DNA of 17,815 nucleotides from Candidatus Melainabacteria bacterium. Lineage in GTDB: Bacteria; Cyanobacteriota; Vampirovibrionia; Obscuribacterales; Obscuribacteraceae. The stretch spans positions 1 to 17,815 of the forward strand of contig PSRH01000130.1 of assembly GCA_003175915.1 (NCBI GenBank). Reading direction: 5' to 3'. Under the pieces are notes generated by a model, which was not told where the DNA came from, searched no databases, and worked only from the letters and a program-made list of their open reading frames with translations. Below are positions 7,920 to 16,400 of the stretch, in pieces (the stretch's first letter is position 1; each line of letters starts with the position of its first letter). Position numbers and translations under genes: made by a program.

Positions 7920-8207
7920 TTATTCGTTTTCGACTACGACGCCCTTCCAGAAGGCCACATAGCCCCTAATCTTGTTGGCAGCTTCCTTCGTTTCCGGATA
8001 ATACCAGGCCGCATCTTTATTAACAGCGCCATTTACATTCAGGTCGTAATATCTGGCCGTGCCCTTCCAGGGGCAAACCGAGGTCGTTGGACTATCGACA
8101 AAGTACTCTTTGGCAAGCGCCTCCGGAGGAAAGTAACAATTACCTTCCACGCTCTGGCAGTTCCGGCTTTCAGCCAGGACGGCGCCATTCCACATTGCTT
8201 TCGGCAT
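7920..8207 (-). CDS. DUF427 domain protein
   Basis: This small cytoplasmic protein of about 95 residues belongs to the DUF427 family. It is recognisable by VCPWKGTARYYDL in the middle, then DAAWYYPETKEAANKI and the C-terminal YVAFWKGVVVE. The family has no firmly established biochemical role. I place the start at the ATG giving MPKAMWNG because a GGAGG site lies 9-10 bases upstream (8218-8223). A longer reading from 8225 would begin inside that ribosome site. It is followed 23 bp later by mnmG and probably shares its transcript. It is divergent to the ABC importer genes. Confidence 0.88.
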   Translation of the reverse strand: MPKAMWNGAVLAESRNCQSVEGNCYFPPEALAKEYFVDSPTTSVCPWKGTARYYDLNVNGAVNKDAAWYYPETKEAANKIRGYVAFWKGVVVENE

Positions 8208-8217
8208 GATAGAGTTT

Positions 8218-8223
8218 CCTCCC
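8218..8223 (-). promoter_or_regulatory. ribosome binding site fixing the DUF427 start
   Basis: On the minus strand this reads GGGAGG followed by A-rich sequence, with about ten bases before the ATG at 8207. It rules out the 6-residue longer N-terminus. Confidence 0.6.
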
Positions 8224-8332
8224 AATAGCCTCTTGAAAGTTTAACATCGAACCCGTCAGGAAATGAGACCATGCTTGCTAAATGGACACACTTGCTGGTG
8301 TTCCGCAGCCGCCCCATCAATAAGGGTCGCCA

Positions 8333-9091
8333 ATGATAAAGTTTTCTGCCGTTTCGAAAAGTTACGATGGCGGCGCGACATTCTCAGTAAAAAATCTCGA
8401 TCTGTCCGTGCAACAGGGCGAATTCCTCGTCTTGCTCGGTTCGTCCGGCAGCGGCAAGAGCACGGCTCTCAAGCTCATTAACCGCCTGATCGACCCAAGC
8501 ATGGGCACGATCGCGGTCGCCGGGGTCGATATCAAAGAGCAAGATCCGGTATCACTACGGCGCAAGATTGGTTACGTTTTTCAAGAAATCGGTCTGTTTC
8601 CCCATATGACTATCGAAGAAAACGTAGGCATGGTTCCCAATTTATTGGGCTGGTCAAAAGACAGGATTAAGGAACGAGTCGGGCAGTTGCTCAAAATAAT
8701 CAATCTGCCCCCGGATCAATTTGCTTTGCGTTTGCCTTCCCAACTGTCCGGCGGCCAACAACAGCGCGTAGGGGTAGCACGCGCACTGGCGGCGGATCCA
8801 GAGTACTTGCTAATGGACGAACCCTTCGGAGCGCTGGATGCCGTCACGCGTGACTCGCTCCAGCAAGAGATGCTCACGCTCAAAAAGCAGCTAAATAAGA
8901 CGATAGTTTTCGTCACCCATGATCTTTTCGAAGCTTTGACTCTAGCCGACCGTATAGGAATCATGCAAAACGGGGAACTCGAACAATTGGGCACCCCAAC
9001 CGAAATTCTCAATCATCCAGCCAGCCAATTTGTTGACGATCTCTTTGCCAGACCAGCCAGGCAACTAGCTGCTTTCCATGCTCTTCTCTGA
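8333..9091 (+). CDS. ABC importer ATPase, glycine betaine/choline/ergothioneine class (OpuCA/ProV-like)
   Basis: This is the cytoplasmic ATPase subunit powering the permease encoded next. Its 252 residues carry all motifs: Walker A GSSGSGKST (36-44), Q-loop Q84, signature LSGGQQQRV (138-146), Walker B LLMDEP with catalytic E163, and H-loop H196. The order and wording (KLINRLIDP, EENVGMVPNLLGW) match the osmoprotectant/quaternary-amine group. The protein ends right after the ATPase core, so it lacks the C-terminal CBS pair that senses ionic strength in OpuA and OpuC. The ATG start has AAGGG 6 bases upstream. The stop is only 2 bases before the permease start, so the two are translationally coupled. 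The substrate is not fixed by this subunit. Confidence 0.93.
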   Translation: MIKFSAVSKSYDGGATFSVKNLDLSVQQGEFLVLLGSSGSGKSTALKLINRLIDPSMGTIAVAGVDIKEQDPVSLRRKIGYVFQEIGLFPHMTIEENVGMVPNLLGWSKDRIKERVGQLLKIINLPPDQFALRLPSQLSGGQQQRVGVARALAADPEYLLMDEPFGALDAVTRDSLQQEMLTLKKQLNKTIVFVTHDLFEALTLADRIGIMQNGELEQLGTPTEILNHPASQFVDDLFARPARQLAAFHALL

Positions 9092-9093
9092 CT

Positions 9094-10671
9094 ATGGACG
9101 ACTTAGCTCTCTTTCCATTTCTGGCATCCCGATACGAAGAGTTGCTCCTTCGTACAGGTGAGCACTTGATGCTCACCTGCGTGTCCACGGTCATAGCTGT
9201 GATAATTGGTATCGCCCTTGGTATCTCAGCCTTTCGCTTAAAGAGGATGCGCGGCCCACTCCTGGCTATGGTAGGTGTTTTACAAACAGTACCCAGCCTG
9301 GCCATGCTGGTCTTCCTCATGACTATGTTCCACCATATCGGCATCACTCCCGCCCTGACCGCGCTCACCCTTTATGCTTTGCTCCCGGTGGTTCGCAATA
9401 CCTTAACCGGGCTTGAGAATGTACCGGAAAGCGCCATTCAAGCAGGCCGCGGCCTGGGCATGACTGAAGTGCAAGAGCTTTGCCTCGTGCGCTTGCCGAT
9501 CGCCAGTCCTTTGATCATGGCCGGCGTTAGAACGGCAGCCGTGGTTGGCGTTGGCATCGCTACCCTGGCAGCCTTTATCGGAGCCGGCGGCCTGGGCGAA
9601 TTTATCAATCGCGGCCTGGCTCTTTCTAACACGCGCCTGATTCTCTTGGGCGCTATCCCGGCGTTGCTCTTAGCCATCCTCGTCGACCTTACGCTCGGGG
9701 CCGCTGAATGGGGAATTAAACCATTTGCCCATGATTCGACAATCGCCCGCTTCCACTTGAAGCGAGGGCTCAGGGAAGTGGCCATGGGTTTGCCCTTCTT
9801 GCTTCTGGTTTTCAGTCTGCTTCTCTACGGCAGGCTTCATTGGCAGAACCAGGGGAGCGAGCGCATCCGGGTGGGAACCAAGCATTTCTCCGAGCAACTG
9901 ATCCTGGGCGAGTTGATCTCCCAGGTGATTGAGCGCTCCTGTCACTTGCAGGTGGACCGGCGCTTCAATCTTGGCGGCACGATGATCTGCCACGGAGCCT
10001 TAGTCAACAACGAGATCGATATCTACCCCGAGTATACTGGCACCAGCCTCTCCACCATTCTCAAGCGAGAGAATATAAAGGACGAAGCGACAGTGCTTAA
10101 CACCGTCAGCGATCAGTACAGGAAACAGTTTAACGCTACCTGGCTGCCTACCTTTGGCTTCAACAATACCTGGGTCCTGTTTGATTCTCCGAAAGACCAG
10201 CTTTTAAAAACGGCCAGAACCATCTCCGATTTAAAACCCGTGGCGAGGGAGCTGCGAGTCGGACTGACTGCCGAATTTGCCGAGCGACATGACGGCTACC
10301 CGGGCCTGATCGAGGCTTATCGCATCCGCTTCGGACAGGTAAAGGACATCGATCCCAATCTTGTTTATGCAGCTGTGGCTCAAGGTGAATTGGATCTGGC
10401 AGCGGGAAACTCCACGGACGGACGGATTAAAGCATACGGACTGAACACTCTTGAGGATGACCGCCGCTTCTTTCCACCCTACGAAGCAGCTCCGGTTATT
10501 CGCAATAATGTTCTGGCTCGGCACCCTGAAATTACGGAGGCCTTTAAGAAAATCAGCGGTAAAATCGACAACCGCACCATGCAACGGCTTAACTATGAAG
10601 TGGACGGCTTGAAACACAGCCCGGCGACGGTCGTTGCCGACTTTCTTGCTTCCGTTGATTCCTTAAAATAG
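9094..10671 (+). CDS. fused ABC permease / substrate-binding protein (OpuCB-OpuCC or EgtUBC-like)
   Basis: This single 525-residue polypeptide carries both remaining importer parts. Residues 1-212 are an inner-membrane permease with several helices and the EAA coupling loop (AIQAGRGLGMTEVQE, 115-129, to GVR at about 146) that docks the ATPase. A further helix at about 232-246 anchors residues 257-522, a substrate-binding domain of the OpuAC/ProX-like family on the outer face. It has characteristic stretches GTKHFSEQLILGE, NLGGTMIC, DIYPEYTGT (309-317), NSTDGR (439-444) and FFPPYEAAPV (459-468). Known relatives with this fusion import glycine betaine, choline or, in the EgtU group, ergothioneine. 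I cannot decide between these from sequence alone. There is almost no ribosome site, consistent with coupling to the ATPase gene 2 bp upstream. Confidence 0.93.
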   Translation: MDDLALFPFLASRYEELLLRTGEHLMLTCVSTVIAVIIGIALGISAFRLKRMRGPLLAMVGVLQTVPSLAMLVFLMTMFHHIGITPALTALTLYALLPVVRNTLTGLENVPESAIQAGRGLGMTEVQELCLVRLPIASPLIMAGVRTAAVVGVGIATLAAFIGAGGLGEFINRGLALSNTRLILLGAIPALLLAILVDLTLGAAEWGIKPFAHDSTIARFHLKRGLREVAMGLPFLLLVFSLLLYGRLHWQNQGSERIRVGTKHFSEQLILGELISQVIERSCHLQVDRRFNLGGTMICHGALVNNEIDIYPEYTGTSLSTILKRENIKDEATVLNTVSDQYRKQFNATWLPTFGFNNTWVLFDSPKDQLLKTARTISDLKPVARELRVGLTAEFAERHDGYPGLIEAYRIRFGQVKDIDPNLVYAAVAQGELDLAAGNSTDGRIKAYGLNTLEDDRRFFPPYEAAPVIRNNVLARHPEITEAFKKISGKIDNRTMQRLNYEVDGLKHSPATVVADFLASVDSLK

Positions 10672-10768
10672 GGAGGTTCGCTTGGCCGAAAAGCAAAGCT
10701 AACGTCCAAACCGTTTGACTGGGCCACGCGCCTTTGCTAAAAGAAGAGATAGTACGTAAGCGATTAAA

Positions 10769-11365
10769 TTGAGCTCTGTGCACAAACCGTTCCCATTTAC
10801 AAAGGCTTTTTTCCGGCGGGCTACTCTTTTCTGGTCGTGCCTTGTCCTTAGTTCGACGTCCATGCTCTCGCTAGCTGCCGAACACGTCGATAAGCCTGCC
10901 AACCCTCCTGCCGTTCTTCCTCCAGAGAATTTCACCGGCAGGATTTCTGAAGGATATGCCGCCGCCAAGAAACTGCCGGACATTTGCAGCAAGCTCTTTT
11001 GTTATTGCGGCTGCGATAAAACCGACTCACACTCAAGTCTTTTGGATTGCTTCACCTGCGATCATGCCGTTGATTGCACTATTTGTCTGGACGAAGCAAT
11101 CATCGCCCGTGATCTTAAAAAGAAGGGCAAGTCCCTGAGCGAAATCCAAAAGGAGATCGATCAAGGGTTCCAAACAATGTATCCGTGGGACCAACCAACT
11201 CCAGCTCTAGAGAAATATCGAGGCTCCTTGAAGGCAGGTCCGGTCAGCCCCGCTGCCGATACTGCCAAATCAGGCAAGACTGAATCCTTGCTCAAGCTTC
11301 CGGCCCAGCCCGGTGACGCAAAACACCGTCGCTACGGGGGTTGCTGCGGGCACAATCACAGCTAG
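10769..11365 (+). CDS. exported cysteine-rich PCYCGC-motif family protein
   Basis: Up to 198 residues. The N-terminus is a signal peptide (basic residues, hydrophobic FWSCLVLSSTSMLSLA, cut near AAEH). The central part matches the PCYCGC-motif family of unknown function: FCYCGC (77-82; the usual proline is Phe here), then cysteines 94, 97, 103 and 106 in DCFTCDHAVDCTICLDEA, and a helical KSLSEIQKEIDQGF segment. Two further cysteines and histidines form the extreme C-terminus, GGCCGHNHS. The ten cysteines and the metal-efflux neighbours suggest a metal-binding or redox role outside the cytoplasm, which is inference. The start is uncertain: TTG at 10769 or GTG at 10778, neither with a strong ribosome site; both retain the signal peptide. 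It is convergent with the adaptor gene. Confidence 0.75.
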   Translation: MSSVHKPFPFTKAFFRRATLFWSCLVLSSTSMLSLAAEHVDKPANPPAVLPPENFTGRISEGYAAAKKLPDICSKLFCYCGCDKTDSHSSLLDCFTCDHAVDCTICLDEAIIARDLKKKGKSLSEIQKEIDQGFQTMYPWDQPTPALEKYRGSLKAGPVSPAADTAKSGKTESLLKLPAQPGDAKHRRYGGCCGHNHS

Positions 11366-11392
11366 CCTGGAGGCAGCCCTCCGCAGGAACAC

Positions 11393-11468
11393 TTCTGTAG
11401 GGGCTTCTGTAGGGGCGGCTTTAGCCGCCCGTATTTCGAAATAGCGGGACGCTAAAGCGTCCCCTACA
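11393..11468. repeat. palindromic intergenic repeat A with tandem TTCTGTAGGGGC
   Basis: The 12-mer TTCTGTAGGGGC is duplicated in tandem (11393-11404, 11405-11416). From 11408, an outer stem TGTAGGGG (11408-11415) pairs with CCCCTACA (11461-11468). Inside lie two hairpins, GGGCGGCT/AGCCGCCC (11413-11430) and GGGACGCT/AGCGTCCC (11446-11463), flanking the 12-bp palindrome TATTTCGAAATA (11432-11443). The overall form is a cloverleaf. It sits between convergent genes and may act in transcription termination, but there is no T-tract. Confidence 0.8.
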
Positions 11469-11495
11469 AGCGTCCGCTGCAAGACGTGGTCTTTC

Positions 11496-11562
11496 CTGGG
11501 GGCGCCGCCATCTTGGCGGCTTTGAGAATTCGTCCTAAGCCGGTTGGAAGCCGGCGCCCCAG
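11496..11562. repeat. palindromic intergenic repeat B, same layout and different sequence
   Basis: The outer arm CTGGGGGCGCC (11496-11506) is complementary to GGCGCCCCAG (11553-11562) with one extra G. Inside are a perfect hairpin GCCGCCA/TGGCGGC (11504-11520) and an imperfect one, GCCGG/CCGGC (11539-11555), separated by an AT-richer centre containing GAATTC. The layout matches repeat A, which ends 27 bp before it. Confidence 0.75.
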
Positions 11563-11595
11563 GTAGCAGGTCCATCGATACCACATTTGGTGCTT

Positions 11596-12939
11596 TTAGC
11601 CGTAGGTGCGCACCGCTTCCGCCCTCAGGTCGAAGCTACCGTTTGTAACAACGCGTTCGCCTGCTTTTAAGCCGCTGATCACTTCCACATAGTCGCCGGA
11701 TTCGGCCCCTAGTTTTACTTTTCTTTCTTCAAAAACGTCCGGGCCGGCCGCAACATAGACGACTTTTTCCGACTTTGCATCTTGTACTGCCGTGATCGGA
11801 ACAGCTAATGCTTTGTATTGTCCGACCAATATTCTCATGCGACCAAACATCTTGGGTTTCAAGAGATTCTGGGGGTTGGAAACTTCAGCACGAACCAATA
11901 GCGTGCGTGTATCGGAGTCGATCTGGTTGGCGACATAATCTAACTTGCCGGTAAACAATCTGTCCGGAAAACTATCCACCTGAAGCTCGATTGGTTGTCC
12001 AAGGCTGACTTTCGGTATGTCCTTTTCGAAAACGTCGGCTTTCAGCCAAACGCTGTGAAAATCGCCGATAGTGAAGAGCGGTTTGGAGGGATCGATCAGC
12101 TCGCCAACGTTGACCAGACGCTCGACAATGATGCCGTCCTCCGGAGACAAAACCGGTACCAGGGGATTGACCTCTTGTGTCTTGATCACCCCGTTTATCT
12201 CTTCATCCGACACGCCAAGCAGCCTCAGTTTAGTCTTGGCCGGCTCGGCAACCAGATTTAGCTTTTCTTTGGACAGGGATATGGTTGCCTCACGCTTTCG
12301 CTTGAGCGAGTCCACGGCGATCTGATCCTTTACATACTGTGTCTGGGCTGCTTGGAAATCCGCTTGGGACGCGATTTTCTCTTCGACTAGACTTTTCAGG
12401 CGCTGGTAGACTTTCTCGGAAAGCTTGACCTGAGCCTCCGCTGTGGCCGTATCACAATCAATTTGCACCAGCGCCTGCTTCAGATCTGAGCGCACTTGCT
12501 GCATGGCTTGCAGCATATCCGACTCAACCTGTTCAAGGTCGGTGCTGCGAACGATTAGTAATGGCTTCCCCTCACATATGTGGTCGCCGATGCGACCAAG
12601 TATTTCCGTAATTCTTCCAGTGACGGGAGTAGTGACGTGCGTGGTTGTGTTGGCATTTGCCAGTACTTCGCCTGTCAGATCAACGGCGATATCCAGCCTG
12701 CGATCCTGGGCCTCTTCCACGCTCAAACCAGCCTCGCGCTCTGCGTCTTTGGGGAGATGGACCAAGCGCTTATCCGGGTCCGTACCGGCGGGTAGCTCCA
12801 CATTCCCGTTTGGACCGCTTGCAGTATTAGGCGCCTTGGGGCTCCCATCCACGGAAGCACAGCCTGAGAGAATCACTGCGACCATGGCCGGTATTAGCAT
12901 GTTGAGATGCTGTTTTTTAAAGATGGGACTAAAGGACAT
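11596..12939 (-). CDS. RND efflux periplasmic adaptor lipoprotein (CzcB/CusB type)
   Basis: This 447-residue membrane-fusion protein bridges an inner-membrane RND pump to an outer-membrane channel. A lipobox, LSGC with C27 after a hydrophobic segment, indicates a lipid anchor. In order: first barrel/lipoyl half (about 90-130, TPVTGRITEILGRIGDHI), an alpha-helical hairpin (about 133-235), second lipoyl half (VLSPEDGIIVERLVNVGELI, 263-282), beta-barrel (about 292-371) and membrane-proximal domain (377-440). The segment after C27 has no methionines or histidine cluster like the CusB copper site, arguing against a Cus-type copper relay. The ATG start has GAGGA 6-7 bases upstream. It diverges from the RND pump gene across 549 bp rather than sharing an operon with it. 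No CzcC/CusC-like channel gene lies nearby. Confidence 0.92.
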   Translation of the reverse strand: MSFSPIFKKQHLNMLIPAMVAVILSGCASVDGSPKAPNTASGPNGNVELPAGTDPDKRLVHLPKDAEREAGLSVEEAQDRRLDIAVDLTGEVLANANTTTHVTTPVTGRITEILGRIGDHICEGKPLLIVRSTDLEQVESDMLQAMQQVRSDLKQALVQIDCDTATAEAQVKLSEKVYQRLKSLVEEKIASQADFQAAQTQYVKDQIAVDSLKRKREATISLSKEKLNLVAEPAKTKLRLLGVSDEEINGVIKTQEVNPLVPVLSPEDGIIVERLVNVGELIDPSKPLFTIGDFHSVWLKADVFEKDIPKVSLGQPIELQVDSFPDRLFTGKLDYVANQIDSDTRTLLVRAEVSNPQNLLKPKMFGRMRILVGQYKALAVPITAVQDAKSEKVVYVAAGPDVFEERKVKLGAESGDYVEVISGLKAGERVVTNGSFDLRAEAVRTYG

Positions 12940-13488
12940 GAACTATCCTCACGGACATGCGATTGCTTTTCACTTTTATGTTTGCCTAAGAGGAGGGTAG
13001 TCAGTGATGATCGTCTGGCACTCAAGCCGTAACATAACACATCACCATCAATTCTATCAGCGACTCTGGCTGTTCAACAGGCAACTATAGCGCTTGTTGC
13101 CCCGATCCACGAATCCTCCACAAATTAAACCTAGAGTTCTGCCGCTAATGAAAGCCAATCCAAAGCGCAGAACTGTGTGGCTTAGCCAGTCATGCATTGG
13201 CACCGTGCCTGACGCTGCCTCGATCGCTTCACTGGTCCGAGAGGCAGAACGAGCGGGGGAATTGGTTAGCATGGCGTCTATTTATGCTTTAGAATGACCT
13301 CAGTCCAAGACGACTGCAAAATAGCGCCGGGTCAATGTCACCTCCTTTGAAAAGTCAAACTAGAGCCATTTCCTGGTTTCGCCAGCTCTTTGCTGTTACC
13401 GCTTGCCAAGCACTAAGAGAAAGGACCTGCCTAGGCTCGTGAAAAACTCCAGTTCGCCGGCCCTAATAGTGACGACCGAGGTCCAACC
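12940..13488. other. 549-bp divergent intergenic region between the adaptor and RND pump genes
   Basis: This stretch must hold the promoters of both efflux genes. I see the adaptor ribosome site (12946-12950), the pump ribosome site (13478-13482) and a perfect extended Shine-Dalgarno sequence on the minus strand (13339-13348) with only an 11-codon frame after it. Two overlapping opposite-strand frames of about 70 codons around 13057-13297 show no recognisable family or ribosome site. I find no convincing CsoR-type GC-rich palindrome. Confidence 0.6.
13478..13482 (+). promoter_or_regulatory. ribosome binding site deciding the GTG start of the RND pump
   Basis: GAGGT lies six bases before the GTG at 13489. 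This supports a GTG start and the observed N-terminus, which leads directly into the first membrane helix. Confidence 0.65.
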
Positions 13489-16400
13489 GTGCTGCTTGGC
13501 ATTCTAAAAAAGCGCAATATAGTCGTATTCGTAGCGCTGTGTATCCTGTTTTTCGGTTACAAGTGCCACGAGAATTTGGCACTGGAAGCCTACCCGGATA
13601 TAGCCAACATGCAGGTGCGTGTGATCACGCAAGTACCAGGCAAAGCTGCCGAGGAAATGGAGCGCCTGGTCACCATTCCACTGGAAAAGGAACTAAATGG
13701 CATTCCGCACGCGGAACCGCCACGTTCGATTTCGATTTTTGGACTGTCCGTCATTACCGTCACCTTCGACGATGAGATTCCTTCGAACGTCGCCAGACAT
13801 TGGGTGCTGGAAAAAATCAATTCAGCAGACCTTCCTCAAAATGTCCAGCCCCAGCTCGACCCGGACGCAAGTCCGGTTGGTGAAGTCTATCGCTATACCG
13901 TGGAAGGTAGCGACTATACGCCCCGCCAGAAGAAAGAATGGGAAGACTGGTATCTAGAGCGAAAATTCAAAGCTGTACATGGGGTGGTCGACTCCACCGG
14001 TTTCGGCGGACCGACAAAGGTCTACCTGGTCGAACTCGACCCCAACATGATGAAAGCTCTGAACATAAGCCTGTCTCAGGTTGAAACGGCGATTTCGAGT
14101 AGCAATGGATCTACCGGTGGCAGCTATATCGTCAGGAACGGCCAGAATTACATGGTCCGTGGTATTGGGCTTCTGCGTTCAGTCGAGGATATCGAAAATG
14201 TCGTTCTCGCTTCCGAGAAAGAGGGTCCCCCTATTCTCGTCAAAAATATCGCCAACGTGTCTGTCAGCGATAAAGTGCGGCTTGGCCAGGTCGGAAAAAA
14301 TGAAGACGACGACGTCGTAGAAGGCATTGTTTTGATGCGCCGGGGCGAGAACCCTTCGCGGGCCGTTGATAACATCATGGCTGCCTGGAACGATATTCAA
14401 GCCGGCTTGCCACACGGAATGCGCCTGGCCCCTCTCTATGATCGAACGGCGCTGGTTAGAAAAACCTCGGAGACAATCGGACACAATGTCGCTGAAGGCA
14501 TCGTTTTAGTTGTGGTCATTTTGATGCTCTACCTCTTTCAAGTGCGTAGTGCCCTCATTGCTGCCGTGTCGATTCCCATGTCTTTGTGCACAGCCATGAT
14601 CCTGCTCTATGTCTTCGATATTCCGGCCAATCTACTTTCTCTGGGTGCTATTGACTTCGGGATCATCGTCGACGCCTCCATTATCATGGTCGAAAATATT
14701 ATCAGGCACCTATCTGAAATGGGTGCCCATACCGATGCTGATAAACGTGACGTCCTCTACACGATCTACAGCGCCGCCAACGAAGTAACTCGCCCAATCT
14801 TATTCGCTACCTCAATTATCGTTTTGACCTTCCTGCCGGTATTTACCTTCGAAAGGGTGGAAGGCAAATTGTTTCGACCACTGGCCGTCAATATGAATTT
14901 CTACCTTCTTGGTGGTGTTCTGTCAGCGATGACACTGGTGCCGGTTCTCTGCGCAATTGTCTATGCCAAAACCGTGCCGTCGGAGAAGGAAAGTCCGATC
15001 ATGGCTTTCTTTCTCAATCTCTACAAGCCGATTCTCACCTGGTCAATGAAAAACAAGTTTCTGGTTGCCCTTATTGGTATTGGAGCAGTCTGCTTCTCGG
15101 TACTTGGGGCAGCCACCCTGGGAGGCGAGTTTTTGCCGCCGCTAGAAGAAGGTAACATCTGGGTACGAGCGACGGTGCTGCCAACCAGTGTGTCACTCCA
15201 GCAATCGGTGAAAATCGCTGGCGGTATCAGGCGGGTGTTCCGCACTTACCCGGAAGTGGCTAATGTCGTCAGTCAGATTGGTGCTCCGGACGATGGAACC
15301 GACCCAAATAACTACAGCAATATCGAAATATTCGTCGATCTAAAGCCCCGGGAAGAATGGCGACCTCAGTTCCGCGACAAGCAAGAATTGATCGCTGATA
15401 TGAATAACAAGTTGATGGATGAATATCCCGGTTGTCTCTACAATTTCTCGCAATACATCAAAGACAACATGGACGAAGCAATCGCGGGCGTAAAGGGCGA
15501 ACTGGGCATTAAAATCTACGGACAAGATTTGGACATCCTGGATAATATTGGCTCGCAAATACGAAATATCATCCAGAACATTCCCGGCATGGTCGACGTG
15601 GCCAAGGACGAGTTGCTCGGCCAGCCACAGCTTTTGATCAGCATAGACAGAGCCAATGCGGCTCGCTATGGCATCAATACCAGTGACATCTTGGACACGG
15701 TGCAGACTTCCATTGGCGGCATGAAAATTACGGAACTGCAAGAAAACGACCGGCGATTCGGAGTAATGGTCAGATACCAGGCTGCCTACCGGAAGGACAT
15801 CGGCAACCTAGAAAACATCCTTCTTACCACACCGAATGGCAGTCGCATTCCCCTTTCCAGTCTGGCAAAAATTGAAGAAGCCCATGGGGCCACGGCCATA
15901 TTGCGGGACAAGAACTCTCGCCGATTGGCTGTAAAAGCCAATATTCGCGGGCGCGATCTTCTGTCAACGGTACTGGAAGCCCAGAAACAGATTAGCAAGC
16001 ACGTGGTCATTCCTCAGGGCTATACCGTTAAGTGGGAAGGTCAATTTGCCAGCGCCGAGCGAGCCATGGGTCGCCTCCTGATCATCATCCCAGCAACGCT
16101 ATTGCTCATTTTCTTACTTTTGTACGCCGACTTCGGCTCAGCCCGGATTGCACTTTTGGTTATGCTTACCGTCCCGCTCGCTACACCAGGAGCAATATTG
16201 GCTTTGATGATTACCCACACTCACTTCAGTATTTCAGCAGGCGTCGGCTTCATTGCCTTATCCGGAGTGGCCGTGCAAAATGGCGTCATTCTCGTTTCTC
16301 TTGTAGAGCACATCAAGGGCGTTGGTGTCTCGCTCAGACAGGCGGTCGCCCAGAGCGCACTAATTCGTATGAAGCCGGCTTTAATGACGACGACGGTTGC

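Noticed and set aside
10692..10738. AGCAAAG/CTTTGCT inverted repeat after the importer gene
   Set aside because: A 7-bp stem with a 33-base loop and no T-run on the plus strand is too weak for a terminator call.
13057..13297. Overlapping opposite-strand frames of about 70 codons in the adaptor/pump intergenic region
   Set aside because: Neither has a ribosome site or recognisable family, and each looks like the antisense shadow of the other.
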